Shown: piece after piece, positions 25,675 to 34,677 of the stretch | How the letters are laid out: the number at the start of each line of letters is the position of its first letter | Numbering within the stretch: the first letter of the stretch is position 1 | Assembly (NCBI RefSeq): GCF_900091465.1 | Contig: NZ_FMHV01000002.1 | Coordinates: 3,534,001-3,598,000, forward strand | Direction of reading: 5' to 3' | Origin: Micromonospora rhizosphaerae | Lineage (GTDB): Bacteria > Actinomycetota > Actinomycetes > Mycobacteriales > Micromonosporaceae | Length of the DNA: 64,000 nt | Made by a program: the position numbers and the translations under genes | Notes under the pieces: generated by a model | Databases searched by the model: none | The model's input: only the letters and a program-made list of their open reading frames with translations | What the model was told of the DNA's origin: nothing

Positions 25675-26683
25675 TTGGTGCGGGGACAGCTCGTAGGGGT
25701 GCGGCTTGCATCATGGTCTGGTGGGCGCGGTGGGTGTTGTAGAACTGCTCGTACTGGCGTAGCGCGTGGCGTAGGTGGCGTTCGTTCCAGATCAGGGTGC
25801 GGTCGAGCAGCTCGTGGCGGCAGGACTGCACCCATCTCTCCATGATCGCGTTCATTCTCGGGATCCGAACGCCGCAGCAGACGGTCTGGATGCCGGCGTC
25901 GGCGAGGACCTCGTCGATGATGGCGGGGAACTTCCCGTCCCGGTCCCTGATCAGGTAGCGCGCCCGGCAGCCCGCGTCCTCGAGATCCATCACGAGGTTC
26001 TTGATGGCCTGCCCGACCCAGCCCGCCGTCGGATGCGCGGTGGTGCCGAGGACGCGGATACGGCGGTTGGCGTGCTCGATGACCGCGAGGATGTATTGGC
26101 GCTGCCCGGTGAGGGGGACGGTCTCGATGAAGTCGCAGCCGAGCAGCGTCTCGGCTTGGGAGCGCAGGAAGCCGGCCCAGGTCGTGCTGCCGCGCTGGGG
26201 CGCGGGGTCAATGCCCTCACTCTTGAGAATCTCCCAGACGGTGGAGGCAGCGACCTTGATACCGAGGGTGGCGAGCTCGCCGTGCACCCGCCGGTAACCC
26301 CAGTTCGGGTTCTCCCTGACCAGTCGCAGCACGAGGACGCGGATGGAGCGGACGGTGGGCGGACGTCCGGGACGCTTGAGGCGGCAGGTGCGTGCGCGAC
26401 GGCGGTTCATCAGGTCCCGGTGCCAGCGCAGGACGGTGTCCGGTCGCACCAGCAGCCGCAGTCGGCGCAGCACCCGGCGGGGCAGAGGCGCGAGAAGGGC
26501 GGCGAGGAAGACCCGGTCCTCGGGCGCGAACTTCACCCGGTCAGCACCGAGTTGCCGCTCCAGAACGGTGATCTGATGCCGCAAAGCCAGAATCTCCACG
26601 TCCTTGTCCCGATCCCCCACCGGCAGCAGCCGCAGCGCGGCGAACGCGTTCGTGACGGTCAGATAGGCCAGGCGCAGCAGCAC
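25586..26683 (-). mobile_element. Insertion sequence with DDE (rve) transposase
   Basis: The 365-residue transposase has an N-terminal helix-turn-helix region (ILALRHQITVLERQ, then DTVLRWHRDL), a GYRRVHGEL segment and an integrase core with Asp in LLGCDFIETV, Asp in LIRDRDGKF and Glu in NAIMERWVQSC, so it looks intact. It belongs to the IS3/IS481-like group with an rve core. A related N-terminal fragment occurs at 62036-62309. It terminates the rhamnose mutarotase operon, and beyond it lies a gene remnant. I could not define its terminal repeats. Confidence 0.85.
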
Positions 26684-26775
26684 GAGAGATCATCCTGCTC
26701 CGTTCCGCTACCGCTTTGACGGCCGGGGCCACGAGTTGGCCATGAGGAGCCAGGCAGAGCCCGCCACCTGCACGG

Positions 26776-27261
26776 ATGGCATTTTCGGCAGGCGGACACC
26801 TGTCACACGCCGTCGTCGACTCCGGCCTTGAGCGCAAGATCTGCGCCGTGCTGGATGCACACGACGAGGTGCAGGCCTGGGTCAAGAACCACAAGCTGTT
26901 CCTGGAAATCCCGTACCTCTACTTCGGCATCACTCACCGCTACCGCCCGGACTTCGTTGTCCGAATGAGGAGCGGCCTGACTGTGCTCCTTGAGGGCAAG
27001 GGAAACCCTGACGAGAAGGATGACGCCAAAGCGACCGCCGCCCGGCGTTGGATTGAGGCCGCCAACACCTGGAATGGCCTCGGCACCTGGATCCACCACG
27101 TCTGCTACGATCCGGCCACGCTCGACGCAGACCTGAGCGCGCTTCACGGGTCCGGCCGGGCGCCGGCGCCCCGGGGCGAGATGTTCCCGCAACCGTCCGA
27201 TGAAGAACACGGCGAGGACCTTCGCAGGCATGGGCGACCTGACCGGCGCGCCACGCGATGA
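26776..27261 (+). pseudogene. Restriction endonuclease C-terminal domain remnant (type III/BPTD_3080-like)
   Basis: About 130 residues match the nuclease end of large restriction or helicase-nuclease proteins: QAWVKNHKLFLEIPYLYFGI, then YRPDFVVRM with the PD, and VLLEGKGNPDEKDD with the E-x-K, giving a PD-(D/E)xK centre. AARRWIEAANTW and WIHHVCYDP are also family-like. The helicase part of several hundred residues is missing and the left flank is the insertion sequence, so this is a stub. The tail beyond DLSALH is not recognisable. It marks a degraded defence locus. Confidence 0.65.
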
Positions 27262-27490
27262 GAAGCACGGCGAGCTCGTGAAGGTAATGCCAACCGCGGC
27301 GACCATCAGCTGATGAGCCTCGACCTAACCCTGCTGACCGCCTTCTTCACAGACGTGAAACGTACGAACGGCAGCCGATCCTCGGCGAGGAGTGCTTCGG
27401 TTCCGGCCGCCATCTTGGTGGAAGGTGCGGGAGGAGATTGGTTGGGGTGGCGACTCAGGGTCCCCCGAGCCGCCGCCGTGATCCGTCCTT

Positions 27491-28618
27491 CTATAGCGTG
27501 ACGGGACGAAGGACCTCCTCCAACTCGGTGTGGGGAAGGCCGTGTGCGTTCGCTACCAAACCGTTTGTGAGCCCACCGGCGTAGGTGTTCAATCCCCGGG
27601 CCAGGGCGGGGTCGTCTTGCAGCGCCTTCCTCCAGCCCTTGTTTGCGATCGCGACGCTGTGCCGCAGCGTCGCGTTGGTCAGGGCATGGGTCGATGTCTG
27701 AGGCACCGCACCGGGCATGTTCGCGACGCAGTAGAACACCGTGTCGTGTACCCGATAGGTCGGGTCGGCATGAGTGGTGGGGCGGCTGTCCTCGAAGCAC
27801 CCGCCCTGGTCAATGGAGACGTCCACCAGCACAGCGCCCGGCTTCATTCGCGAGACCAGACTGTTGGACACGAGCGTCGGCGCCTTGGCTCCGGGCACCA
27901 GCACAGCTCCGATCACCAGGTCTGCGTCGAGAACAGCCTTCTCGACCTCGAACCGGTTTGACGTGACGGTGCGCACCCGGCCGCGGTACACCTCGTCAGC
28001 GGCGCGCAGCCGGTCGACGTCGAGATCGAGCAGGGTGACCTCAGCGCCGAGGCCGACGGCGATTGCGGTGGCGTTCATGCCCGACACGCCAGCGCCGAGG
28101 ACAACCACCTTGGCCGGCTGGGTGCCGGGTACGCCTCCGGGCAGGATCCCGCGGCCGCCGCCTGAGCGCATTAGGTGGTAGGCGCCCACCTGGGGGGCCA
28201 GTCGACCCGCGACCTCGCTCATAGGGGCCAGGAGCGGGAGCCGGCCGTCCGGGGTCTGGACGGTCTCGTACGCGATGGCGGTGACGTTCTTTTCGAGCAA
28301 CGCTTCGGTGCACGGGCGGGAGGCGGCCAGGTGGAGGTAAGTGAACAGCACCTGGCCGTCGCGCATCCTGTCGTATTCGCTTGCGACCGGCTCCTTGACT
28401 TTCAGGATGAGGTCGCCTTCTGCCCAGACGTCGTCCGCGGTGTCCAGGATCTTCGCTCCGGCGCCGAGGTAGTCCTCGTCGAGGATTGCTGAGCCGACGC
28501 CGGCTCCGGACTGCACGAACACGTCGTGGCCGTGGCTTGAGAGTTCGTGCGCGCCTGCTGGGGTGAGGGCGACGCGGTACTCGTGGTTCTTGACTTCGGC
28601 TGGCACGCCGATCTTCAT
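27491..28618 (-). CDS. ald: Alanine dehydrogenase
   Basis: This 375-residue enzyme makes pyruvate and ammonia from L-alanine with NAD, or the reverse. ATG 28618 is selected since MKIGVPAEVKNHEYRVALTP is the canonical N-terminus and AAAGG lies before it. Also visible are the catalytic Lys of LILKVKEP, the His of TYLHLAAS, the NAD motif VVVLGAGVSGMNATAIA, and the substrate Asp region in DVSIDQGGCFEDS. It is the last gene of the minus-strand operon; regenerating pyruvate for the operon's class III aminotransferase is the likely job. Confidence 0.95.
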   Translation of the reverse strand: MKIGVPAEVKNHEYRVALTPAGAHELSSHGHDVFVQSGAGVGSAILDEDYLGAGAKILDTADDVWAEGDLILKVKEPVASEYDRMRDGQVLFTYLHLAASRPCTEALLEKNVTAIAYETVQTPDGRLPLLAPMSEVAGRLAPQVGAYHLMRSGGGRGILPGGVPGTQPAKVVVLGAGVSGMNATAIAVGLGAEVTLLDLDVDRLRAADEVYRGRVRTVTSNRFEVEKAVLDADLVIGAVLVPGAKAPTLVSNSLVSRMKPGAVLVDVSIDQGGCFEDSRPTTHADPTYRVHDTVFYCVANMPGAVPQTSTHALTNATLRHSVAIANKGWRKALQDDPALARGLNTYAGGLTNGLVANAHGLPHTELEEVLRPVTL

Positions 28619-28734
28619 GACAGACTGGCCTTTCATGGTTCGGGGGGCGATCAACATGCCCGGTCGTGCGGCGCGGGCACCGAGGGGGAATCGACGCCCG
28701 CGCCGCAGTTCCAGGCGCGACCTGGATTGGTGAC

Positions 28735-30054
28735 TCAGCTCTGGCGCAGCGCGTCTTGGTGACTGCTCTTGCTGGTCGGTGCCAGAGCGAGGGTGAGTGC
28801 TGCACCCGCGGCGGCGGCCACAAGGTAGAAGCTGGGTGCGACCTGGCTGCCTGTCCGGTCGATCAAGTAGGTCGCGATGAACGGTGCGGTCCCGCCGAAG
28901 ATCATGACCGAGGCGTTGTATCCGATGGACACTGAGCTTGCGCGGACTCGGGTCGGGAACATTTCAGCCATGTAGGCGAACAGCGGGGCGGCGCCAGCGG
29001 CGATTAGAGCTCCCAGCGTCGCACCGCCTGTGATCGCGGCCGCGACGCCTCCCTGGGCGATGAACAGGAACGCCGGGTAGGTGACCACGACGAGAGCGAC
29101 GCTGGCCCCGATGAGCACCGGCTTGCGGCCGACCCGGTCGGAGAGGGCGCCCCACAGCGGCAGGGCGACGATGTGGGTGATCAGGGCCGCCGATGTGATG
29201 GCGAGCATGGATCCGGTATCGAAGTGGGCGACTCCCTTCAGGTACGTGGGCATGTAGCTCATGACCACGTAGAAGCCGACTCCGTAGGTGAGTGTGGCGC
29301 CGAAAGCCACCGCGATCCACTTGAACTGTCCGGTGACACTGGACCGGAGTGGCGCCGGATCGGCCTCCGCTGCGGAGACCAGGGCCCGGAACATCGGGGT
29401 GTCTTCGATCTTGAGTCGGAGGTACAGGCCGATCATGCCGAGCGGCAGTGCGATCAGGAACGGAACTCGCCAGCCCCAGGAGTTCATCCCGTCCTTGGAC
29501 AGGTTCGCGGTGAGGACCGCCATCAAAACGGCGCCGAAGAGCAGGCCGGTGGCCGAGGCCGCCGGCAGCAGGCTCGACAGCAGCCCCCGTCGGTTGCCCG
29601 GGGCGTACTCGTTGATGAAGGAGGCAGCACCGGCGATCTCGCCGCCGGCGGAGAAGCCCTGAAGCAGTCGGGCGGTGAGGAGGAGGACCGGGGCAAGGAC
29701 GCCGACGCTGGTGTAGGTGGGGAGCACCCCGATGGCGAACGTCGAGAGCGACATGAGCACCACGACGGTGGCCAGACAGCGCTGTCGCCCGATGCGATCA
29801 CCGAGAGAGCCGAAGAAGAGACCGCCGAGGGGGCGGGCGAAGAACGCCACGGCGAACGTCGCAAACACGGCGAGCAACGCGGCGGTCGGATTCGAGGAGC
29901 TGAAGAACACTACTGCGAGGGTGGTGGCCACGTAGGCGTAGACGCCGTAGTCGTACCACTCGACGAAGTGGCCGATGACGCCGGCGATCACCGCGCGCTT
30001 GAGGGTGGAGGGGTCGGCTGTCGGCGGGGACGGTTGAGTGAGGGTCTGTGTCAT
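28735..30054 (-). CDS. MFS transporter, metabolite:H+ symporter (MHS) family
   Basis: This 439-residue membrane protein has twelve predicted helices. The MHS hallmark is the first helix VIGHFVEWYDYGVYAYVAT, followed by FFARPLGGLFFGSLGDRIGRQR (loop 2-3) and its internal repeat ALSDRVGRKPVLIG. Family members import organic acids such as shikimate, citrate, ketoglutarate or proline betaine. Lying between the dehydratase and alanine dehydrogenase genes (94 and 116 base gaps), it probably imports the acid or amine degraded by the operon. Confidence 0.9.
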   Translation of the reverse strand: MTQTLTQPSPPTADPSTLKRAVIAGVIGHFVEWYDYGVYAYVATTLAVVFFSSSNPTAALLAVFATFAVAFFARPLGGLFFGSLGDRIGRQRCLATVVVLMSLSTFAIGVLPTYTSVGVLAPVLLLTARLLQGFSAGGEIAGAASFINEYAPGNRRGLLSSLLPAASATGLLFGAVLMAVLTANLSKDGMNSWGWRVPFLIALPLGMIGLYLRLKIEDTPMFRALVSAAEADPAPLRSSVTGQFKWIAVAFGATLTYGVGFYVVMSYMPTYLKGVAHFDTGSMLAITSAALITHIVALPLWGALSDRVGRKPVLIGASVALVVVTYPAFLFIAQGGVAAAITGGATLGALIAAGAAPLFAYMAEMFPTRVRASSVSIGYNASVMIFGGTAPFIATYLIDRTGSQVAPSFYLVAAAAGAALTLALAPTSKSSHQDALRQS

Positions 30055-30148
30055 GGGGGTGCCTCTCTCGATGTGCGTCTCTCTGGTTGTTCGTGATCAA
30101 GAACCGTGGTGGTCAGTGACTGCGAGGCAGTCACCGGGCGTGGGTGGC

Positions 30149-31309
30149 CTACAGGTCGCGGAAGTGCGCCCAGAGGTTCGATTTCTCCTCGACGCCGATG
30201 CCGGGGTGGTCGAGGACCTTCACCCGGCCCCCGTTGACCGGCGTGCTGTCGAGGAACCCTCCGACGGGCTGGAAGACGCCTGGGTAGCATTCGGTCCCGC
30301 CGAGTCCGAGCCCTGCGGCCAGCGCGAGGTTGAGCTGGTGACCGCCGTGGGGGATGAAGCGGTCACGGCGCCAGCCGTTGCTCTCGGCATCGGCGACCAT
30401 GCGGATGAACTCGGTCGGCCCGTAGCTCAAGGCGGGGTCCATCTGCAGCCAGTCGCGATCGGGGCGCATCCCGGCGTAGCGGATGAGGTTGCGCGAGTCC
30501 TGGACCGAGAACAGGTTCTCGCCCGTCGCGAGCGAGCCCGAATAGGTACGGGCGAGCTCGGCGTTCAGCGCGTAGTCGAGGGGGTCGCCGGCTTCCTCGT
30601 ACCAGAGCAGTCCGAACGGAGTGAGCATCTCGCCGTAGGCCAAGGCGGTGTCGAGGTCGAATCGGCCGTTGGCGTCCACGGCGACACGGGCACCGTCGCC
30701 GACGGCTTCCACCACGGCGGCGATCCGCTCGGCGTCCTCCGTCAGCGGGGCCCCGCCGATCTTCATCTTGACGTGCTCGAAGCCTTGCCCAAGGTAGCTG
30801 GTCATCTCTGCGACCAGTGCGTCCGGTCCGGACCCCGGTTGGTAGTAGCCACCGGCGGCGTACACCCAAACGCTGTCGGCCACCGCACCGTTGCCGAACC
30901 TGTCGGCGAACAGCTGGGCAAGCGACTGGCCGCGGAGCTTGGCGGCAAGGTCCCACATCGCCGCATCCACGGCGCCGATGGCGACGCTGCGGTCTCCGTG
31001 GCCTCCCGGCTTTTCGCCTTCGAACATGATGGCGTTGGCCCGCACCGGGTCCAGGTCACCGGTCTCCGGGTCGAGGAGGGCTTTCGCCTCCGCCCGCATG
31101 AGCCGGGGGATGGCACGATTGCGGATGATCTCCCCTTGTGCATAGCGGCCGGGGGACGAGAATCCGTACCCGGTCACCGGTCGCGCGTCCCGGATGACAT
31201 CGGACTCGACGGCGACGATGGAGGCGGTCATGGTGGAGAAGTCCACGTAGGCGTTGCGGATTTCCGCGGCCAACGGGATCTCCCGTTCGCGAATTGACGT
31301 GATGCGCAT
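30149..31309 (-). CDS. Enolase-superfamily sugar-acid dehydratase (D-tartrate-dehydratase-like)
   Basis: This 386-residue protein has the mandelate-racemase fold. It shows the KxK catalytic motif in VKMKIGGAPL, metal ligands in VAVDANGRF, LWYEEAGDP and LATGENLF, and the His of IPHGGHQLNLALAAGLGLGG. The segments DPLDYALN, RNLIRYAGMRPDRDW and ECYPGVFQPVGGF resemble D(-)-tartrate dehydratase. It would dehydrate a hydroxy-acid to a keto acid, probably a tartrate or aldonate analogue. It is 23 bases after the aldehyde dehydrogenase gene. Confidence 0.85.
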   Translation of the reverse strand: MRITSIREREIPLAAEIRNAYVDFSTMTASIVAVESDVIRDARPVTGYGFSSPGRYAQGEIIRNRAIPRLMRAEAKALLDPETGDLDPVRANAIMFEGEKPGGHGDRSVAIGAVDAAMWDLAAKLRGQSLAQLFADRFGNGAVADSVWVYAAGGYYQPGSGPDALVAEMTSYLGQGFEHVKMKIGGAPLTEDAERIAAVVEAVGDGARVAVDANGRFDLDTALAYGEMLTPFGLLWYEEAGDPLDYALNAELARTYSGSLATGENLFSVQDSRNLIRYAGMRPDRDWLQMDPALSYGPTEFIRMVADAESNGWRRDRFIPHGGHQLNLALAAGLGLGGTECYPGVFQPVGGFLDSTPVNGGRVKVLDHPGIGVEEKSNLWAHFRDL

Positions 31310-31332
31310 GTCTGGTCAGTTCTCCTGTTGTC

Positions 31333-32835
31333 CTAGCCGAGGCGGAAGGGGTCGCGTCCGGCCGCGTCGCTGGTGTTGATCCACACGGCCTTGTCTTCGA
31401 GGTAGGCCTCGATCGCCTCGATGCCGTTTTCTCTGCCGATGCCGCTTGCGCCGAAGCCGCCGTAGGGCATCTCGTAGCTGACGGTTCGGTAGGAGTTGAC
31501 CCAGACCGTTCCGGCGCGCAATGCCTTCGCCATGCGATGTGCGCGGCCGACGCTCCGTGTCCACACCCCAGCCGCAAGGCCGTACGAGGAGTCGTTCGCC
31601 AGACGGATCGCGTCCTCTTCGTTGCTGAACGGAATGACGGCGACGACCGGTCCGAACACTTCCTCGCGCGCGATCCGCATCTGGTTGTCGACGTTGCCGA
31701 GGACTGTTGGTTCGATGAACAGCCCGTCCCGGAGTTCGGCGCTGCAGGGCCGTCGCCCTCCTGAGAGGAGCTCGGCACCGTCCTGGGTCGCGATCTCGAC
31801 GTACCGCTGCACCTTTTCGAGCTGAGCCTGGAAGGCCACCGGGCCCATCTCGGAGTCGGACGCCAACGGGTCACCCAGTCGGATGGTCGCTGCACGTTCG
31901 ACCAGGGCTGCGACGAACTCGTCGTGGATGTCCTTGTGCACGAGGACTCGCGACCCTGCTGCGCAGGTCTGGCCGGTCGCGGCGAAGATGCCAGCTATGG
32001 CGCCGTTGACGGCGTCAGCGAGCGGCGCGTCCTCGAAGATGATATTGGGCGACTTGCCGCCCAGTTCCAGGGTCACGCGCTTCAGGTCGGCGATGGCGGC
32101 CTGCCCGACCTGGGAGCCGATGTCGACGGACCCGGTGAACGAGACCTTGGCAACGGACGGGTGTCCCACCAGCGCCCGTCCCGTCTCCGGGCCGCCGGTG
32201 ACGACGTTGACGACGCCGGGCGGGACGTCAGCCTCCTCAAGCACTCGTGCGAAAGCGAGCGTCGACGCACTGGCGTGTTCCGATGGCTTGACCACCATCG
32301 TGCAACCGGCCGCGAGCGCCGGTGCCAGCTTCCAGGTCAGCAGGAGCAGCGGGGAGTTCCAGGCGGTGATCGCTGCGCACACACCTGCGGGTTCCTTGAC
32401 GGTGTAGCCGAAGAAGTCGGGCTTGGATAGCGGCACGGTCGCTCCGCGCACCTTGTCCGCGAGGCCTGCGTAGAACTCGTACCAGTCGGGCAATCCGTCC
32501 AGCTGCCCGCGCATCTCACGGAGCAGCTTTCCGTTGTCGTATGCCTCGATGAGTGCCAGCTCGTCAGCCTTGGAGGTGATCACCTCGGCGATGCGCAGGA
32601 GCAGCTTGCGTCGGTCTCGACCGGACGTGCGCCCCCACTCCCCGTCGAGTGCCTGAGCCGCGGCGTCGACCGCTCGCCGCACGTCGGCCTCACCAGCCTC
32701 TGGCAGCGTTGCCCACGGCTTGGAGGTGAAGGGGTCCACGCTCGGCCGGCTGCCACCATCGGCAGGCGTCACCCACTCGCCGTTGATGAACAGCTGGTCG
32801 GGCACCTGTGGAGCTCGGAATGGGCGTTCAGTCAT
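31333..32835 (-). CDS. Aldehyde dehydrogenase (NAD(P)-dependent)
   Basis: This 500-residue enzyme has the catalytic Cys in TGQTCAAGSRV, the general-base Glu in TLELGGKSPN, the NAD motif SFTGSVDIGSQVGQA and the Asn of AWNSPLLL. GREEVFGPVVAVIPF-type sequence (AREEVFGPVVAVI) and the C-terminal PYGGFGASGIGRE complete the family. It probably oxidises the aldehyde left by transamination in this operon to an acid, feeding the dehydratase. The regulator gene precedes it by seven bases. Confidence 0.93.
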   Translation of the reverse strand: MTERPFRAPQVPDQLFINGEWVTPADGGSRPSVDPFTSKPWATLPEAGEADVRRAVDAAAQALDGEWGRTSGRDRRKLLLRIAEVITSKADELALIEAYDNGKLLREMRGQLDGLPDWYEFYAGLADKVRGATVPLSKPDFFGYTVKEPAGVCAAITAWNSPLLLLTWKLAPALAAGCTMVVKPSEHASASTLAFARVLEEADVPPGVVNVVTGGPETGRALVGHPSVAKVSFTGSVDIGSQVGQAAIADLKRVTLELGGKSPNIIFEDAPLADAVNGAIAGIFAATGQTCAAGSRVLVHKDIHDEFVAALVERAATIRLGDPLASDSEMGPVAFQAQLEKVQRYVEIATQDGAELLSGGRRPCSAELRDGLFIEPTVLGNVDNQMRIAREEVFGPVVAVIPFSNEEDAIRLANDSSYGLAAGVWTRSVGRAHRMAKALRAGTVWVNSYRTVSYEMPYGGFGASGIGRENGIEAIEAYLEDKAVWINTSDAAGRDPFRLG

Positions 32836-32842
32836 GTGGTTC

Positions 32843-33598
32843 TCACTTTCGGCTTGGGGTGTCAGCGGGGGACGGCTGCTGCACCAGCAGTTCGAGCGGT
32901 GCCAGGTGTCGCTCCACGGCCCGCATGATCAGCTCCGGGTCACCGGTCCGCAGGCAGTCGAGGGTCTCCCGGTGCAGCGACTCGACCGCCAGTGGGTCTT
33001 CGTCCTCTCTGAAGTAGCTCTCGAGGACGACGGTCAGCCGTTCGAGGATCTGGTGCTGCATGTAGGCGAGCACCTCGCTTCGAGCCGCCCGGGCCATCTG
33101 GTAGTGGAAAAGGTGGTCCCAGTGCCGTCGTTCCAGACGGTCGGCGTCCCGGCTCTCGACTAGGCGCAGCACGGACAGCTCCATCGCATCGAAGTCGTCC
33201 GGCGTGGCGCGCTGGGCACAGAGCAGCGCCAGTTGAACCTCGACGGCTCGGCGGGCTTCGAGGATGTCCGGTAGCTTGTCGAACTTGTTGGCGGTCAGTC
33301 CGAGGAGCGCCACCGGGATGTTGCTCGTCGCGACGGTCAGGCCGCCCCGGTTGCCGCGCTGGGTGGCGATGACCCCTGCCATCGACAAGCTTCGCACCGC
33401 CTCGATGACCACGGACCTGCTTACGCCCAGCAGCGCCGACAGCTCGTCGAGGGACGGGAGCCGGTCGCCGGGCGCGAAGACGCCCGCGCGGATGGCGAAC
33501 GTGATCTGGTCGATGACCTCGTACTGGGTTCGGTGGCCCGGTACCGGGTGGAACACCTCGGCGAACCCGGGTGCGGTGCGCTTCCCATCCGCACTCAT
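32843..33598 (-). CDS. GntR-family (FadR/FCD) transcriptional regulator
   Basis: This 251-residue regulator has a winged helix (RLPSLDELSALLGVSRSVVIEAV, then ATQRGNRGGLTV) and an FCD ligand domain with the alpha-helical pattern ILEARRAVEVQLALLCAQ, metal-site His in RRHWDHLFHYQMARA and a final helix. The ATG overlaps the stop of the lactonase-like gene (ATGA), so it is co-transcribed as the third gene of the operon it probably regulates. The likely site is the dyad at 36141-36159. Confidence 0.92.
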   Translation of the reverse strand: MSADGKRTAPGFAEVFHPVPGHRTQYEVIDQITFAIRAGVFAPGDRLPSLDELSALLGVSRSVVIEAVRSLSMAGVIATQRGNRGGLTVATSNIPVALLGLTANKFDKLPDILEARRAVEVQLALLCAQRATPDDFDAMELSVLRLVESRDADRLERRHWDHLFHYQMARAARSEVLAYMQHQILERLTVVLESYFREDEDPLAVESLHRETLDCLRTGDPELIMRAVERHLAPLELLVQQPSPADTPSRK

Positions 33599-34626
33599 GC
33601 CACTGCCTTCGCGGTCACGGTGAGAATGCGGCGTGGGTTCTCGACGAAGATTGCCGCCAGGTCTGCTTCGCTGAGCCCTCGCGCACGCAGACCCGGTATC
33701 ACCTTTTCCTGGATGCCGGTAAGTCCGGCACCGCCGAACCGCGAGAGGTGCTCTGACTTGCAGGTGTCCATCGACACCAGCACCTGCTCACGGAAGCCGC
33801 CCTGGACGTACTCGCACACCAGGTCAAGGGCATCCTCGAACAGCGTGGGGCGGTACCACATCAGGGTGTCGAACTCGATGTTGGCGCCGGCGTCGAGCAG
33901 TGCCTGGTGGTAGGAGCGAACCCGGTAGCTGTCCGCATGGCCGATGATCACCCTCGACGGGTCCACGCCTTCTTCGCTGAGCACCTGCAACTGCCAAAGG
34001 CCGATCTCGGAGGCGAAGCTGTGCATCATGATCGCGAGTCCGGTCCGTTTCGCCGCTCTGGCTGCAGCGCGGTGAACCCGCTCCTCCGTGGGCGACATCC
34101 AGCTCTTCTCGGTGCCGATCTCACCGATGATTCCCGGCCGTACCCCGCTTCCCTGGGCGCCGGTCTCGATCTCGGTGATCAGCTCGTCGGCGAGACTGTC
34201 GACGGATCGACGATCGATCTCCGCGGTCGCCGGATAGTAGGAGTCGCGATACCATCCGCATCCCATGACGACCTGGATCCCGGTACGGCGGGAGAGGTCC
34301 CGTAGCGCCGCCGGGTCCCGGTTGATGCCAACCGGGGTCACGTCGACGAGGGTGCGGCACTCTGTTGCGGCGAGAGCCGTTAGCTCCTCCACGATGTACC
34401 GCTCGTCCTCCGGCATGCCCGCCAGGTCGAAACGGTGCGTCGCGTGCCAGAACCTGGTCAACAGGTGTTCATGCATCAGCGTGAAGCCGAGCTCGTCCGG
34501 CGAAATGGGCCCGTTGACCGTCATCACGTGTCCGGACGTCAAACTCTGTCCCCGGTCGGGGTGGCTGTCCGATCCGGTGGGTCGGTGACCATCAGCGGCC
34601 CGTACATCGCTCAATGGGGTTTGCAC
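33595..34626 (-). CDS. Phosphotriesterase-family lactonase/amidohydrolase
   Basis: GTG 34626 has an excellent ribosome site (GAGGAG) and gives 343 residues; the family starts near residue 35 (MTVNGPISPDELG). Metal ligands are HEH in TLMHEHLL, the bridging residue region IGEIGTEKSW, His in IMMHSFAS, His in VIIGHADS and Asp in VSMDTCKS, all present. Relatives hydrolyse lactones of N-acyl homoserine or sugar acids, or phosphotriesters. With a dehydrogenase and dehydratase in the operon, opening a sugar-acid lactone is the most natural role. Confidence 0.85.
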   Translation of the reverse strand: MQTPLSDVRAADGHRPTGSDSHPDRGQSLTSGHVMTVNGPISPDELGFTLMHEHLLTRFWHATHRFDLAGMPEDERYIVEELTALAATECRTLVDVTPVGINRDPAALRDLSRRTGIQVVMGCGWYRDSYYPATAEIDRRSVDSLADELITEIETGAQGSGVRPGIIGEIGTEKSWMSPTEERVHRAAARAAKRTGLAIMMHSFASEIGLWQLQVLSEEGVDPSRVIIGHADSYRVRSYHQALLDAGANIEFDTLMWYRPTLFEDALDLVCEYVQGGFREQVLVSMDTCKSEHLSRFGGAGLTGIQEKVIPGLRARGLSEADLAAIFVENPRRILTVTAKAVA

Positions 34627-34677
34627 GTGTGTCTCCTCGAGACGTCGCCCGGCGCCGCCGGGCGGAAGTGGGACAGG

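Noticed and set aside
27306..27800. Minus-strand frame of 164 codons overlapping the end of ald
   Set aside because: It is read in another frame of the same strand as ald and has no recognisable residues; ald itself is clear.
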